Source: Maricaulis parjimensis
GTDB lineage: Bacteria > Pseudomonadota > Alphaproteobacteria > Caulobacterales > Maricaulaceae
Reading direction: 5' to 3'
Assembly: GCF_016817355.1 (NCBI RefSeq)
Contig: NZ_JADOTT010000004.1
Coordinates: forward strand, 248,001 to 312,000
Length of the DNA: 64,000 bases
Shown: piece after piece, positions 26,459 to 35,248 of the stretch
Layout of the letters: the number at the start of each line of letters is the position of its first letter
Numbering within the stretch: the stretch's first letter is position 1
Program-made: the position numbers and the translations under genes
The notes under the pieces: model-generated
Told to the model about the DNA's origin: nothing
What the model saw: the letters and a program-made list of their open reading frames with translations, nothing else
Databases searched by the model: none

Positions 26459-27433
26459 TCAGGGCACCAGAACGACCTTGCCGATCGCACGACGCCCCGA
26501 CAGCTCGTCAAATGCAGCCAGGAAGTCTTCGAACTTGTAGGTGCCCGCGACGTGCGGCTTGATCTGGCCCTTCTCGAACATGGCGAACATTTCTTCCATG
26601 TTCTTGACGTGCTCGCCCGGCATGGCACCGGCCCAGGCACCCCAGAACACACCCACCACGCTGGCCACTTTCAGAAGCGGCAGATTGAGCGGGAGTTTGG
26701 GAATGTCGCCGGCTGCAAAGCCGATCACCAGATGCTTGCCACCGAAGGCAATGCCGCGGAATGCCGCTTCAGAGTAATCGCCACCGACCGGGTCATAGAT
26801 CACGTCCACACCCTTGCCGCCGGTCAATTCCTTGGTCCGGGCCTTCAGGTCTTCGGTGGAGTAGTTGATGACCTCATCCGCGCCGTGCTCCTTGCAGACG
26901 GCCAGCTTTTCGTCGCTGGAGGCTGCCGCAATGACCTTGGCGCCCATTGCCTTGCCCAGCTCCACCGTGGCCAGGCCGACACCGCCAGCCGCACCCAGCA
27001 CCAGCAGGGTCTGACCCGGCTTGAGTTCGGCCCGCTGTTTGAGTGCGTGATAGGAGGTGCCGTAGACGATGGTGAGACCGGCAGCCGCCTCGAAAGACAT
27101 GCTGTCGGGAAACTTCGTCAGGGCCTCGGCCGGACAGACAGCCTTTTCGGCAAAAGCGCCGGTCGCGCCGCGGAAGATGACTTTGTCACCCACCGCATAG
27201 CCTTCAACGCCCTCGCCCACTTCAGCGATGACACCCGCCCCTTCCGTGCCGGGCACGAAGGGCAGTTCCGGCTTGAACTGGTACTGGCCGCGTACGCACA
27301 GCAGGTCGGGGAAGTTGAGCCCGCCGGCCTTCACATCAATGAGGACATGACCCGGCTTGATTTGCGGGTCCGCGACCTCTTCCACGGTCATGTTCTTTTC
27401 CGGTCCGAATTCCCGGCACAGAAGCGCTTTCAT
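26459..27433 (-). CDS. NADPH:quinone oxidoreductase-like MDR protein
   Basis: Zinc-free medium-chain dehydrogenase/reductase of the quinone oxidoreductase group, 324 residues. The N-terminal GroES-like domain has GLNFPDLLCVRGQYQ and the cofactor domain LGAAGGVGLATVELGKAMGAKV near residue 147. No zinc-binding cysteine cluster is present. GGAGG lies before the ATG. It is the last gene of the 35044-26459 operon, 37 bp after the MFE-type SDR. In an acyl-CoA pathway it may act as an enoyl reductase; this is inference. Confidence 0.9.
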   Translation of the reverse strand: MKALLCREFGPEKNMTVEEVADPQIKPGHVLIDVKAGGLNFPDLLCVRGQYQFKPELPFVPGTEGAGVIAEVGEGVEGYAVGDKVIFRGATGAFAEKAVCPAEALTKFPDSMSFEAAAGLTIVYGTSYHALKQRAELKPGQTLLVLGAAGGVGLATVELGKAMGAKVIAAASSDEKLAVCKEHGADEVINYSTEDLKARTKELTGGKGVDVIYDPVGGDYSEAAFRGIAFGGKHLVIGFAAGDIPKLPLNLPLLKVASVVGVFWGAWAGAMPGEHVKNMEEMFAMFEKGQIKPHVAGTYKFEDFLAAFDELSGRRAIGKVVLVP

Positions 27434-27470
27434 AGGAGACCTCCGTCTCTTTGCTGTCAGGTCCGGGCGA

Positions 27471-28391
27471 TCAGCCCAGTTTCACACCGTGATGGGCCGC
27501 AGCCTTGGTGAGGAATTTGATCGTCTGCTCACCACCCGTGGTGAATTCCTTCTGGGCGGACGGGTCCAGGATCGCGTCGAACTGGGCCGCGACATTTTCC
27601 GGCGTCAGCTCTTCCGGCGGCAGATAGATACCGTCGGTCTCGTAGATCTTGGTCGCAGCGAAGCCACCAGCACCGGCGCAAAGGATGGTGCGCGAGGGAC
27701 CATCCTCGGAAACCAGGAAGACCAGGCCCGTGGCCACGGTTTCCGGCTTCATCAGCTCCAGGGCGGCCGGCGGCAGCAGGCCTTCCGTCATGCGCGTCGC
27801 GGCCGTCGGGGCCAGGCAGTTGACGCGGATGTCGTATTTCTGGCCTTCCAGGTGCAGCGTGTTCATCAGGCCGACCAGGCCCATTTTCGCAGCACCGTAA
27901 TTGGACTGGCCGAAATTGCCGTAAATGCCCGAGGAAGACGAGGTCATGGCGATGCGGCCGTAATTCTGCTCGCGCATGATCTCCCAGACAGCCTTGGTGC
28001 AGACCACCGAGCCCATCAGGTGGACGTCGACGACCATTTCAAAATCGCTGAGTTCCATCTTGGAGAAGGACTTGTCGCGCAGGATGCCGGCATTGTTCAC
28101 CAGCACGTCGATACGGCCCCACTTGTCCATCGCCTGGGCGACCATGTCGGCGACTTCGTCGGCCTTGGTCACATTGGCCTTGTGCGAGATGGCCTCGCCA
28201 CCCGCGGCCCGGATTTCCTCGGCCACATCTTCCGCCGCCGAACCGGAGCCGGCGCCATCGACCGAGCCGCCCAGATCATTGACCACGACCTTGGCACCAC
28301 GGGCTGCCAGCGCCATGGCATGGCAACGCCCCAAACCCAGACCGGCGCCGGTGACAATGGCCACACGGCCGTCATAACGAATTTCACTCAT
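27471..28391 (-). CDS. SDR of the multifunctional beta-oxidation enzyme type (3-hydroxyacyl-CoA dehydrogenase)
   Basis: Short-chain dehydrogenase related to the N-terminal domain of peroxisomal multifunctional enzyme 2, which oxidises 3-hydroxyacyl-CoA. TGAGLGLG (residues 15-22), NDLGG (39-43), NNAG (about 99-102) and the active-site pair SSSSGIYGNFGQSNYGAAK are all present. The 306 residues include a C-terminal extension rich in Glu and Pro (YLPPEELTPENVAAQF) typical of this subgroup. It follows the MaoC hydratase by 28 bp, so hydration and oxidation, fused in eukaryotic MFE2, are separate adjacent genes here. Confidence 0.9.
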   Translation of the reverse strand: MSEIRYDGRVAIVTGAGLGLGRCHAMALAARGAKVVVNDLGGSVDGAGSGSAAEDVAEEIRAAGGEAISHKANVTKADEVADMVAQAMDKWGRIDVLVNNAGILRDKSFSKMELSDFEMVVDVHLMGSVVCTKAVWEIMREQNYGRIAMTSSSSGIYGNFGQSNYGAAKMGLVGLMNTLHLEGQKYDIRVNCLAPTAATRMTEGLLPPAALELMKPETVATGLVFLVSEDGPSRTILCAGAGGFAATKIYETDGIYLPPEELTPENVAAQFDAILDPSAQKEFTTGGEQTIKFLTKAAAHHGVKLG

Positions 28392-28419
28392 GCGGGTGTC
28401 CCCTTCACTCGATTGGTTG

Positions 28420-28878
28420 TCAGCCGACGATCTGAAGCGTCAGCCATTCGGCCATCAGGGCCGGTTTTTCCTCGCCCTCGATCTCCACGGAGACCGCATA
28501 TTTCAGCATCCACTGGCCCGGCTTCCGCTCGGTCGCCTCGGCCAGGGTGAACCGGCCGCGAATCTTCTTCCCGGCCCGCACAGGCTGCAGGAAGCGGATT
28601 TTCTCGAAGCCGTAATTGATGCCCATCTGGATGCCGTCGATGACCAGCGAAGTCCCGCTGGCCAGGGCCGAGAGCATGGAAAGGGTCAGGAAGCCGTGAG
28701 CGATCGTACCGCCGAACGGCGTCATCTTGGCCTTCTCTTCATCGATATGGATGAATTGATGGTCCTCGGTGACATCGGCGAACACATTGATCCGCTCCTG
28801 GTCAATCTCGATCCAGTCGGACACACCGACTTCCTGGCCGACCATGCCGGCCAGGTCCTGTGCCTTCACTACGGCCAT
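28420..28878 (-). CDS. MaoC-family enoyl-CoA hydratase
   Basis: Hot-dog-fold (R)-specific hydratase of the MaoC family, 152 residues. The hydratase motif with its catalytic Asp and His is visible in VTEDHQFIHID and TPFGGTIAHGFLTLSM. Start ATG and the ligase stop share one base (TAATG at 28876-28880), giving coupled translation. With the SDR that follows it performs the second and third beta-oxidation steps. Confidence 0.92.
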   Translation of the reverse strand: MAVVKAQDLAGMVGQEVGVSDWIEIDQERINVFADVTEDHQFIHIDEEKAKMTPFGGTIAHGFLTLSMLSALASGTSLVIDGIQMGINYGFEKIRFLQPVRAGKKIRGRFTLAEATERKPGQWMLKYAVSVEIEGEEKPALMAEWLTLQIVG

Positions 28879-30590
28879 TACGTGCTCTCCTTGTCCGTCA
28901 GAAGCATTTTGCGAAGTCCCGGCTTGTCGATCTTCGACGTTCCGCCCCGCGGCAGCGGTTCGTCCATGCGCCAGATCGTTTCGGGAATCTTGAAAGCCGC
29001 CAGGTGCGGCTTGAGAAAGGCGCGAATGTCCTCATCGGACAGGTTCGCCCCTTCACGCAGGTAAAGGGCTGCACCCACCGTCTCGCCGAGACGTTCGTCC
29101 GGCACGCCGATAACGGCGGCCTCCTGAATGTCGGGGTGTTTGGCCAGAGCGCCCTCCACCTCAAGACAGGAGACATTCTCGCCACCGCGCAGGACCATGT
29201 CCTTGATACGGTCGACGATGAAGAGGAAACCGTCCTCGTCGATATAGCCGACATCGCCCGTGCGGAACCAGCGATCCTCGGTCAGGACATCGGCGGTTGC
29301 TTCAGGCTGGTTGAGATAACAGCGGAACACGGCCGGAGACTGGATCCAGACTTCGCCCGGTTCGCCCACCGGGGTCTCATTGCCCTCAGGGTCCACCGTC
29401 TTGATGAAGGTCACCGCCGGCAGCGGTGCGCCCGCCGAACCCGGTTTGGCCTGGTATTCCGCCAAACCATTATAGGTGCCCAGCGCATTGGTCTCGGTCA
29501 GGCCATAGCCCGAGGCGGACCAGGCTTGCGGAAAGACCTCGTTGATCTTCTTCACATGGGCTTCCGGACGCTTGGCGCCACCGGTCCCCAGGCTCTGCAG
29601 ACTGTCCAGCGTGACGCCTCGGCGCTCCGCTTCCAGCACGATCTCGTGCGACATGGTCGGCACGCCAGTCACATCGGTGATCTTCTCCTTCTGGATCAGA
29701 TCCACGGCAACGGCCGGGTCCCATTTGCGCATCAGCACCATTTTCCGGCCGGAAAAGACCGACAGCATGAAGACGGCGTGCGAACCCGTGCAGTGGAAGA
29801 GCGGCAGGCAGACCAGGATACTGGGCGTGCCATCGGTGAAATCCTGGTCGCCATTGGCCAGACGCAGGGCCGCGCCCAGCAGGGCGAAGGACAGGATGGT
29901 CGTCACCGCCCCGCGCTGGGTCAGGACGGCACCCTTGGGCTTACCGGTCGAACCGGACGTGTAGAAAATCGCGAAATCGCTGTCGGTATCGATTTCGATC
30001 TCCGGCAAGGGCTTGCCGGCACCGGCCGCCATCACGGCTGCCAGCGTATCGTCGACATCCTCGGCTCCGCCGCGCCCATCGATCAGGGTCAGCCCCAGGG
30101 CGTCCTTGTGGGGACGGATACGCTCGATCTGGCGGCCGCCGGCGATCACGATCTTGGCTTCGCAATCCTTGAGCGCGAAGGCCATTTCCTCGCTTGTCCA
30201 CCAGCCATTCATCGGCACGATGACACCACCGGCTGCCAGCACGCCGAGGAAGACGGCCATCCATTCCGGGGAATTGCGCATGGCCAGGGCCACACGCGTT
30301 CCCGGCGTGACGCCATGCTTCTCGATCAGACCATTGGCCACGGCGACGGACTTGCCCGCCAGCTCGTTGAAGGTCCAGCGCTGATCCTCGAACACGACCG
30401 CTTCCGCATCGCCATGCTCCAGGCATTTGGCGAGCAGGAAGCGCAGGTCCGGCGGTGCGTTGACATAGGCAAGCTGTTTGACGCCGAGAACATCCGTCTC
30501 GCCGACATTCAGCACTTCCTCGGCCTGGGTGACCTGTTTGGCGATGGCTTCAAGCTGTGCCCTGGGGGGCGCGGGTTTGCGTTGGGCCAT
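28878..30590 (-). CDS. Acyl-CoA synthetase (AMP-dependent ligase)
   Basis: Activates a carboxylic acid to its CoA thioester through an acyl-adenylate. The P-loop-like motif YTSGSTGKPKGAV is near residue 210, the A5-type motif GYGLTETNALG near 345, GDVGYIDEDGFLFIVDRIKDM near 430 and the C-terminal catalytic Lys region PRGGTSKIDKPG near 550. An unusual N-terminal stretch of about 50 residues precedes the adenylating core. It overlaps the MaoC gene by one base and follows an acyl-CoA dehydrogenase gene by 6 bp, so it most likely primes the substrate for the whole operon. Confidence 0.93.
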   Translation of the reverse strand: MAQRKPAPPRAQLEAIAKQVTQAEEVLNVGETDVLGVKQLAYVNAPPDLRFLLAKCLEHGDAEAVVFEDQRWTFNELAGKSVAVANGLIEKHGVTPGTRVALAMRNSPEWMAVFLGVLAAGGVIVPMNGWWTSEEMAFALKDCEAKIVIAGGRQIERIRPHKDALGLTLIDGRGGAEDVDDTLAAVMAAGAGKPLPEIEIDTDSDFAIFYTSGSTGKPKGAVLTQRGAVTTILSFALLGAALRLANGDQDFTDGTPSILVCLPLFHCTGSHAVFMLSVFSGRKMVLMRKWDPAVAVDLIQKEKITDVTGVPTMSHEIVLEAERRGVTLDSLQSLGTGGAKRPEAHVKKINEVFPQAWSASGYGLTETNALGTYNGLAEYQAKPGSAGAPLPAVTFIKTVDPEGNETPVGEPGEVWIQSPAVFRCYLNQPEATADVLTEDRWFRTGDVGYIDEDGFLFIVDRIKDMVLRGGENVSCLEVEGALAKHPDIQEAAVIGVPDERLGETVGAALYLREGANLSDEDIRAFLKPHLAAFKIPETIWRMDEPLPRGGTSKIDKPGLRKMLLTDKEST

Positions 30591-30596
30591 GAGTCG

Positions 30597-31835
30597 TCAG
30601 CCCTCCAGGGATTCGTTGATGTATTGCTTGAGTTCCTTGCGGCCGATCACCATGCGGTGGACGGCATCGGGACCATCCGCAAAGCGCAGCGTGCGCAGAC
30701 CGGTCCACATGCTGGCCAGCGGCGTATCCTGGGACACGCCGACACCGCCATGCATCTGGATGGCTTCGTCCACGGTATCCAGCGCAACCCGCGGTGCGAT
30801 CACCTTGATCTGGGAAATCCACGGTGCCGCAGCGCGCGGATCGCCCTGATCCATCATCCAGGCGGCTTTCAGGCAGAGCAGACGGGCCTGTTCAATCGCC
30901 ATGCGGCGCTCGGCGATGATGTCGTAATTGGCACCCAGCTTGGCCAGCGGCTTGCCGAAAGCCTCGCGGCTCAGCGAGCGGCGGCACAGGAGTTCCAGGG
31001 CCCGTTCAGCTTGGCCGATGGCGCGCATGCAGTGGTGGATCCGGCCCGGCCCGAGACGACCTTGTGAGATCTCGAAACCCCGGCCACGGCCGAGGATGAG
31101 CGCATCCTTAGGCACGCGCACATTGGTGAAGCGGATATGCATGTGGCCGTGCGGTGCGTCGTCATGGCCGAACACCATCATCGGACGCAGGATCTCGATG
31201 CCAGGCGTCTTGGCATCGACGAGGAATTGCGAGTGGCGGCCATGGCGCGGGGCGTCATCGCCTTCCGTCTTGGCCATCAGAATGTAGACGGCGCAACGCG
31301 GGTCGCCAGCGCCCGAGGACCAGTATTTTTCGCCATTGAGGACCCACTCATCGCCATCGAGCTTGGCATCAAAGGCAATGTTGGTGGCGTCCGAAGAGGC
31401 CACGTCCGGCTCGGTCATCAGATAGGCGGAGCGGATCTGACCTTCCAGCAGCGGCTTGAGGTATTTGGCCTTCTGCTCTTCATTCCCGTAGCGCTCGATG
31501 ACTTCCATATTGCCGGTGTCCGGCGCGGCGCAGTTGAACACTTCCGGAGCCAGCGGGGACCAGCCCATTTCCTCGGCTAGGTAAGCGTACTCCACGGTGG
31601 AGAGACCATAGCCACGAGAGCTGTCAGTGAGCCAGAAATTCCATAGGCCGCGCTCACGGGCCTTGGCTTTCAGGCCTTCCAGGATTTCCGTCTGGCGGGC
31701 GGTGAAGGACCAGCGATCCCCCTCGCGGCCGACTTCGCCATGATATTCGACGTCGGCTTCCATGATCTCGTCCCGCACCATGGCGCGAACCTGATCGATA
31801 AGCGGCTTCACTTTTTCGCTGACACCAAGATCCAT
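30597..31835 (-). CDS. Acyl-CoA dehydrogenase, ACAD10/11-like
   Basis: FAD-dependent acyl-CoA dehydrogenase of 412 residues. FAD/substrate signatures YLMTEPDVASSDATN and the C-terminal QMHGGVGVSQDTPLA are present. The end of the protein reads LRFADGPDAVHRMVIGR, the pattern of the ACAD10/11 group rather than the YEGT pattern of classical enzymes. ATG 31835 follows GGGGAG; a TTG two codons earlier is less likely. It sits between the operon SDR and the acyl-CoA ligase. Branched, methylated or hydroxylated acyl-CoA substrates are plausible for this group. Confidence 0.9.
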   Translation of the reverse strand: MDLGVSEKVKPLIDQVRAMVRDEIMEADVEYHGEVGREGDRWSFTARQTEILEGLKAKARERGLWNFWLTDSSRGYGLSTVEYAYLAEEMGWSPLAPEVFNCAAPDTGNMEVIERYGNEEQKAKYLKPLLEGQIRSAYLMTEPDVASSDATNIAFDAKLDGDEWVLNGEKYWSSGAGDPRCAVYILMAKTEGDDAPRHGRHSQFLVDAKTPGIEILRPMMVFGHDDAPHGHMHIRFTNVRVPKDALILGRGRGFEISQGRLGPGRIHHCMRAIGQAERALELLCRRSLSREAFGKPLAKLGANYDIIAERRMAIEQARLLCLKAAWMMDQGDPRAAAPWISQIKVIAPRVALDTVDEAIQMHGGVGVSQDTPLASMWTGLRTLRFADGPDAVHRMVIGRKELKQYINESLEG

Positions 31836-31891
31836 ATTCAACTCCCCTTATCGTCTCTCTCGTCACTGGTTTCTGTGTGTATTCGGCGTGA

Positions 31892-32686
31892 TCAGACCGG
31901 ACGGCCCCGATCGCCCATCATCATGCGGCGGAATTTCCGCATTCCGCCCAGCCAGCGATCCCGCTGACCGGCCCGGGCCTGTTCGTATCCGGCCACCGTA
32001 TCATGCGGCAGGGCGAGGAAGCGCTTTTCCTCGATCGCCGCGAGCATTTCATTGGCCACGTCGGCGGGCTCCTTGATCCCGTCCGCGCCGGCGATGCCAC
32101 CATCACTCTCGCTATTGCCCAGCATGTCCGTACGAACCGCCTGCGGACAGACGCACACGACCTGCAGGCCGTCATCACCATGGGCGACAGCCAGGCTTTC
32201 GGCGAAAGCCACGGCGGCATGCTTGGTCGCGGTATAGGACGTCGCACCGATCTGGGCGAGCAGACCGGCAGCGGAGGCCACGAGGACGAAGATGCCGCCC
32301 CCGCGTGGCTTCATGCGCGGCCAGACCTGGCGCGCACCATGAACTGCGCCCATCACATTGACCTGGAAACTGTCGAGCCAATCCTTGTCTGACGCGCCTG
32401 CAGCATCCCAGCTGGGTTCATCCGTGCGCAGGATTCCGGCATTGGAGACATAGACGTCGACCGGGCCGAGTTCGGCCTCGACCATGTCCAGGAAGGCCTC
32501 GATATCGGCTTCCTTCGTCACATCCACTGTGGCGCCGACGCCGCCGAAATCCTTGGCAGCCTCTTCCGCACCGTTCAGGTCCGCCAGCGCGATCTTGGCA
32601 CCGCGGTCATGAAAGGCCATCGCCATGGCATAGCCGATGCCGCGAGCCCCGCCGGTAATGGCAACAACTTTTCCCGTATAATCCAT
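31892..32686 (-). CDS. SDR-family NAD(P)-dependent oxidoreductase
   Basis: Classical SDR of 264 residues: TGGARGIG (residues 10-17), ADLNG cofactor loop, SNAG in place of NNAG near 86, and YTATK near 150 as catalytic Tyr-Lys. A C-terminal helix pair follows (EKRFLALPHDTVAGYEQAR). GGGGAGAG lies before ATG 32686. It is third in the operon, after the paired acyl-CoA dehydrogenases. The substrate may be a hydroxyl or keto group on the compound being degraded. Confidence 0.9.
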   Translation of the reverse strand: MDYTGKVVAITGGARGIGYAMAMAFHDRGAKIALADLNGAEEAAKDFGGVGATVDVTKEADIEAFLDMVEAELGPVDVYVSNAGILRTDEPSWDAAGASDKDWLDSFQVNVMGAVHGARQVWPRMKPRGGGIFVLVASAAGLLAQIGATSYTATKHAAVAFAESLAVAHGDDGLQVVCVCPQAVRTDMLGNSESDGGIAGADGIKEPADVANEMLAAIEEKRFLALPHDTVAGYEQARAGQRDRWLGGMRKFRRMMMGDRGRPV

Positions 32687-32709
32687 CGATCTCTCCCCGA
32701 TCTCGTGGA

Positions 32710-33849
32710 TCAATAATTACGCATGCGGGCGAATTTGTCGGCGTGGAAATTGGCGTCTCCGTAGAGCGCCTCAGCCACGCGAACACGCTTCATGAAGAAG
32801 CCGATATCGAACTCGTCCGTCATGCCGATCCCACCATGCATCTGCAGGGCTTCCTGGGTAGCCAGCTGGGCGACCTGCCCCATCTTGGCCTTGGCGGCGC
32901 AGACCAGAAGCGCGGCATGGTCCGGCGCGACGTCCAGCGTCTGCAGGGCCTTGAGCACGATGGACTTGCCCAGTTCGACCTCCGAATAGAGATGCGCCGC
33001 CCGGTGCTGCAGCGCCTGGAAGGTGCCAATAATGGCGCCGAACTGTTTGCGTTCCTTGAGATAGTCCGCCGTCGTTTCCAGGCATTGCTGGGCCGAGCCG
33101 GACATTTCCGCGGACAGGCCTGCACGGCCGGCATCCAGAATGCCCTCCAATGCCTTCAGCCCCCCATCGACCTCACCCAGCACCGCGTCGGCTGTAACCT
33201 CGACATTGTCCAGCGTGATGCGGGCCGAGTTGCGGCTGTCGACCATGTCACTGCGCTCGACGGCGACGCCGGCGGCATCGCGCGGCACGAGGAAGAGCGT
33301 GATCCCTTCGGCCTCGGCTTCGCTGCCGGCGGTGCGCGCCGACACGATCAGCATGTCGGCGACATGACCTTCGGCGACAAAGGTCTTCTTGCCGTTCAGC
33401 TTAAACCCATTGCCCGAGCGTTCTGCCGTAGCAGTGACCTTGGACGGGCTGTGTTTGCCGCTCTCGTCGACCGCAAGGGCCGTGATCGCATCACCAGCCG
33501 CAATCCGCGGCAACCATTCCGACTTCTGGGCATCCGATCCGAACCGGCTGAACGCCGTCGCGCCCATGATGGCGGTGGACAGGAAGGGCGATGCGGTCAG
33601 CGTACGGCCCATTTCCTCAGCAATGACGCCCGCAGCGACATAGCCCATTTCCACCCCGCCGTGCGCTTCCGGCACGAGGACACTGGTCCAGCCCATCTCC
33701 GCCATGGCGGACCAGGTTTTGCGGTCGAAACCGTCTTCAGACTTTTCATCACGCAGTTTGCGCAACTGGCTGACCGGCGCGCTGTCGGTCAGGAATCCCT
33801 TGGCGGCATCCTTGAGCATGCCGGCTTCTTCATTGAGCACCATGGCCAT
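32710..33849 (-). CDS. Acyl-CoA dehydrogenase family protein, likely non-catalytic small subunit
   Basis: Acyl-CoA dehydrogenase fold, 379 residues, second gene of the operon, 28 bp after the large partner. It keeps QMHGGIGMTDEFDIG but its C-terminus reads ALYGDANFHADK, where catalytic homologues have a YEGT-like motif with the base Glu. This fits the heteromeric acyl-CoA dehydrogenases known from actinobacterial steroid side-chain degradation, in which one subunit lacks the catalytic base. Pairing with the upstream gene is inferred from adjacency and this motif. Confidence 0.88.
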   Translation of the reverse strand: MAMVLNEEAGMLKDAAKGFLTDSAPVSQLRKLRDEKSEDGFDRKTWSAMAEMGWTSVLVPEAHGGVEMGYVAAGVIAEEMGRTLTASPFLSTAIMGATAFSRFGSDAQKSEWLPRIAAGDAITALAVDESGKHSPSKVTATAERSGNGFKLNGKKTFVAEGHVADMLIVSARTAGSEAEAEGITLFLVPRDAAGVAVERSDMVDSRNSARITLDNVEVTADAVLGEVDGGLKALEGILDAGRAGLSAEMSGSAQQCLETTADYLKERKQFGAIIGTFQALQHRAAHLYSEVELGKSIVLKALQTLDVAPDHAALLVCAAKAKMGQVAQLATQEALQMHGGIGMTDEFDIGFFMKRVRVAEALYGDANFHADKFARMRNY

Positions 33850-33877
33850 AGGTCAATTCTCCGTTGAGTGGTGCGTC

Positions 33878-35044
33878 TTAGGCAGACGGCAATTGCAGGA
33901 TGCGTTTGGCAATGATGTTGAGCTGGACTTCACTCGTCCCGCCCTCGATCGAATTGCCTTTTGACCGCAGCCAGCCCCGGGCGACGTCTTCCTCGCCACC
34001 CCACTCCAGGCCCTCGGAACCGGAACTGTCCATCATCAGCTCCAGGCGGCGCTTGTTGAATTCGGTGCCATAGTATTTCAGCACGGAAGAATTGGCGCCC
34101 GTGCCCTGCCCGGCTTTCGCCTCGTCGGCCACGCGTTCCATGGTGAACATGAAGGCCATGCCGTCGATCTCGGCCCGGGCCACGTCAGCGCGCAGGAAGG
34201 GATCTGCGAGCTGACTGGCCTCGTTGAGGCCCACCTGCTGGACCGCGACATCGCCCATCGGACGCATGCCGCCGGAGCCCATGCCGCCGATCATCTCGCG
34301 TTCGTGCGTGAGCAGATATTTCGCCACATCCCAGCCGCGATTCAGCTCGCCGACGAGATTGTGCTTCTCGGCGCGGGCATCGTCGAAGAAGGTCTCGCAG
34401 AAGGGCGAGGCCCCGGAGATCAGCTTGATCGGCTTGGTCGTGACGCCAGGCTGATCCATGTCGACGAGGATAAAGGAAATCCCATTGTGCTTGGACGCCT
34501 CGAAATCGGTGCGGACCAGGACGAAGATCCAGTCGGCCTTGTCGGCATAGGAGGTCCAGATCTTCTGGCCATTGACGATGTAATGGTCGCCCTTGTCCTC
34601 GCACTTGGTCATCAGGGAGGCCAGATCAGAACCGGCATTCGGCTCGGAATAGCCCTGCGCCCAGCGGATCTCGCCACGCGCGATCGGCGGCAGGTGTTCC
34701 AGCTTTTGTTCGTGCGTGCCGTATTTCAGAAGAGCCGGGCCGAGCATCCAGATACCGAAAGATTGCAGCGGGACGCGCGCATTGATGCGGCGCATTTCCT
34801 CGCGCAGAATCTTGGCTTCTTCCTTGGACAATCCGCCACCGCCATATTCGGTCGGCCATTCCGGCACCGTCCAGCCTTTTTCGGCCATCCGGTCAAGCCA
34901 CAGTTTTTGCGGTTCGGAAAACTTGAACTTTTTGCCACCCCAGACCGCATCAGCCTCAGACTGCATTGGCTGGCGCATTTCATCGGGACAATTGGCCTCA
35001 AGCCACTCCCGCGCCTCCTGGCGGAATGCTTCAAGATCAGCCAT
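33878..35044 (-). CDS. Acyl-CoA dehydrogenase family protein, likely catalytic large subunit
   Basis: First gene of the eight-gene operon; 388 residues. GYSEPNAGSDLAS and NGQKIWTSYADKADW mark the FAD/substrate domain, and the C-terminal GNSIEGGTSEVQLNIIAKRIL retains a Glu where the catalytic base or a substitute lies. GGGGAGTCGC precedes ATG 35044; the much longer frame upstream is not needed. With the following gene it probably forms an alpha2beta2-type enzyme acting on bulky acyl-CoAs. The long basic frame upstream of the chosen start lacks any domain. Confidence 0.9.
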   Translation of the reverse strand: MADLEAFRQEAREWLEANCPDEMRQPMQSEADAVWGGKKFKFSEPQKLWLDRMAEKGWTVPEWPTEYGGGGLSKEEAKILREEMRRINARVPLQSFGIWMLGPALLKYGTHEQKLEHLPPIARGEIRWAQGYSEPNAGSDLASLMTKCEDKGDHYIVNGQKIWTSYADKADWIFVLVRTDFEASKHNGISFILVDMDQPGVTTKPIKLISGASPFCETFFDDARAEKHNLVGELNRGWDVAKYLLTHEREMIGGMGSGGMRPMGDVAVQQVGLNEASQLADPFLRADVARAEIDGMAFMFTMERVADEAKAGQGTGANSSVLKYYGTEFNKRRLELMMDSSGSEGLEWGGEEDVARGWLRSKGNSIEGGTSEVQLNIIAKRILQLPSA

Positions 35045-35193
35045 GCGACTCCCCTTCCGTCTATTTTTCGAGCATTCGGTATGATGCACTTGCGAAGACG
35101 TTAGCGCCCTTGCAGCAAACCGTCCATGGGGAGATGCGGCGATTTCAGCGGATTTATGGTCGCAGGCTGTCCAGCCCTTCCTGCACAAACGAA

Positions 35194-35221
35194 AAAGCCC
35201 CGGCCGATGGGCCGGGGCTTT
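35194..35221 (-). terminator. Intrinsic terminator of the desaturase gene
   Basis: Perfect 12-bp stem AAAGCCCCGGCC/GGCCGGGGCTTT with a GATG loop. On the minus strand it is followed by TTTTTC, so it ends the desaturase transcript before the acyl-CoA operon promoter. Confidence 0.9.
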
Positions 35222-35248
35222 CAAGTATGCGAAGTCTGATCCGGAAGA

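Noticed and set aside
28860-31067. Plus-strand 735-residue open frame
   Set aside because: Antisense to the acyl-CoA ligase and acyl-CoA dehydrogenase genes; shadow frame.
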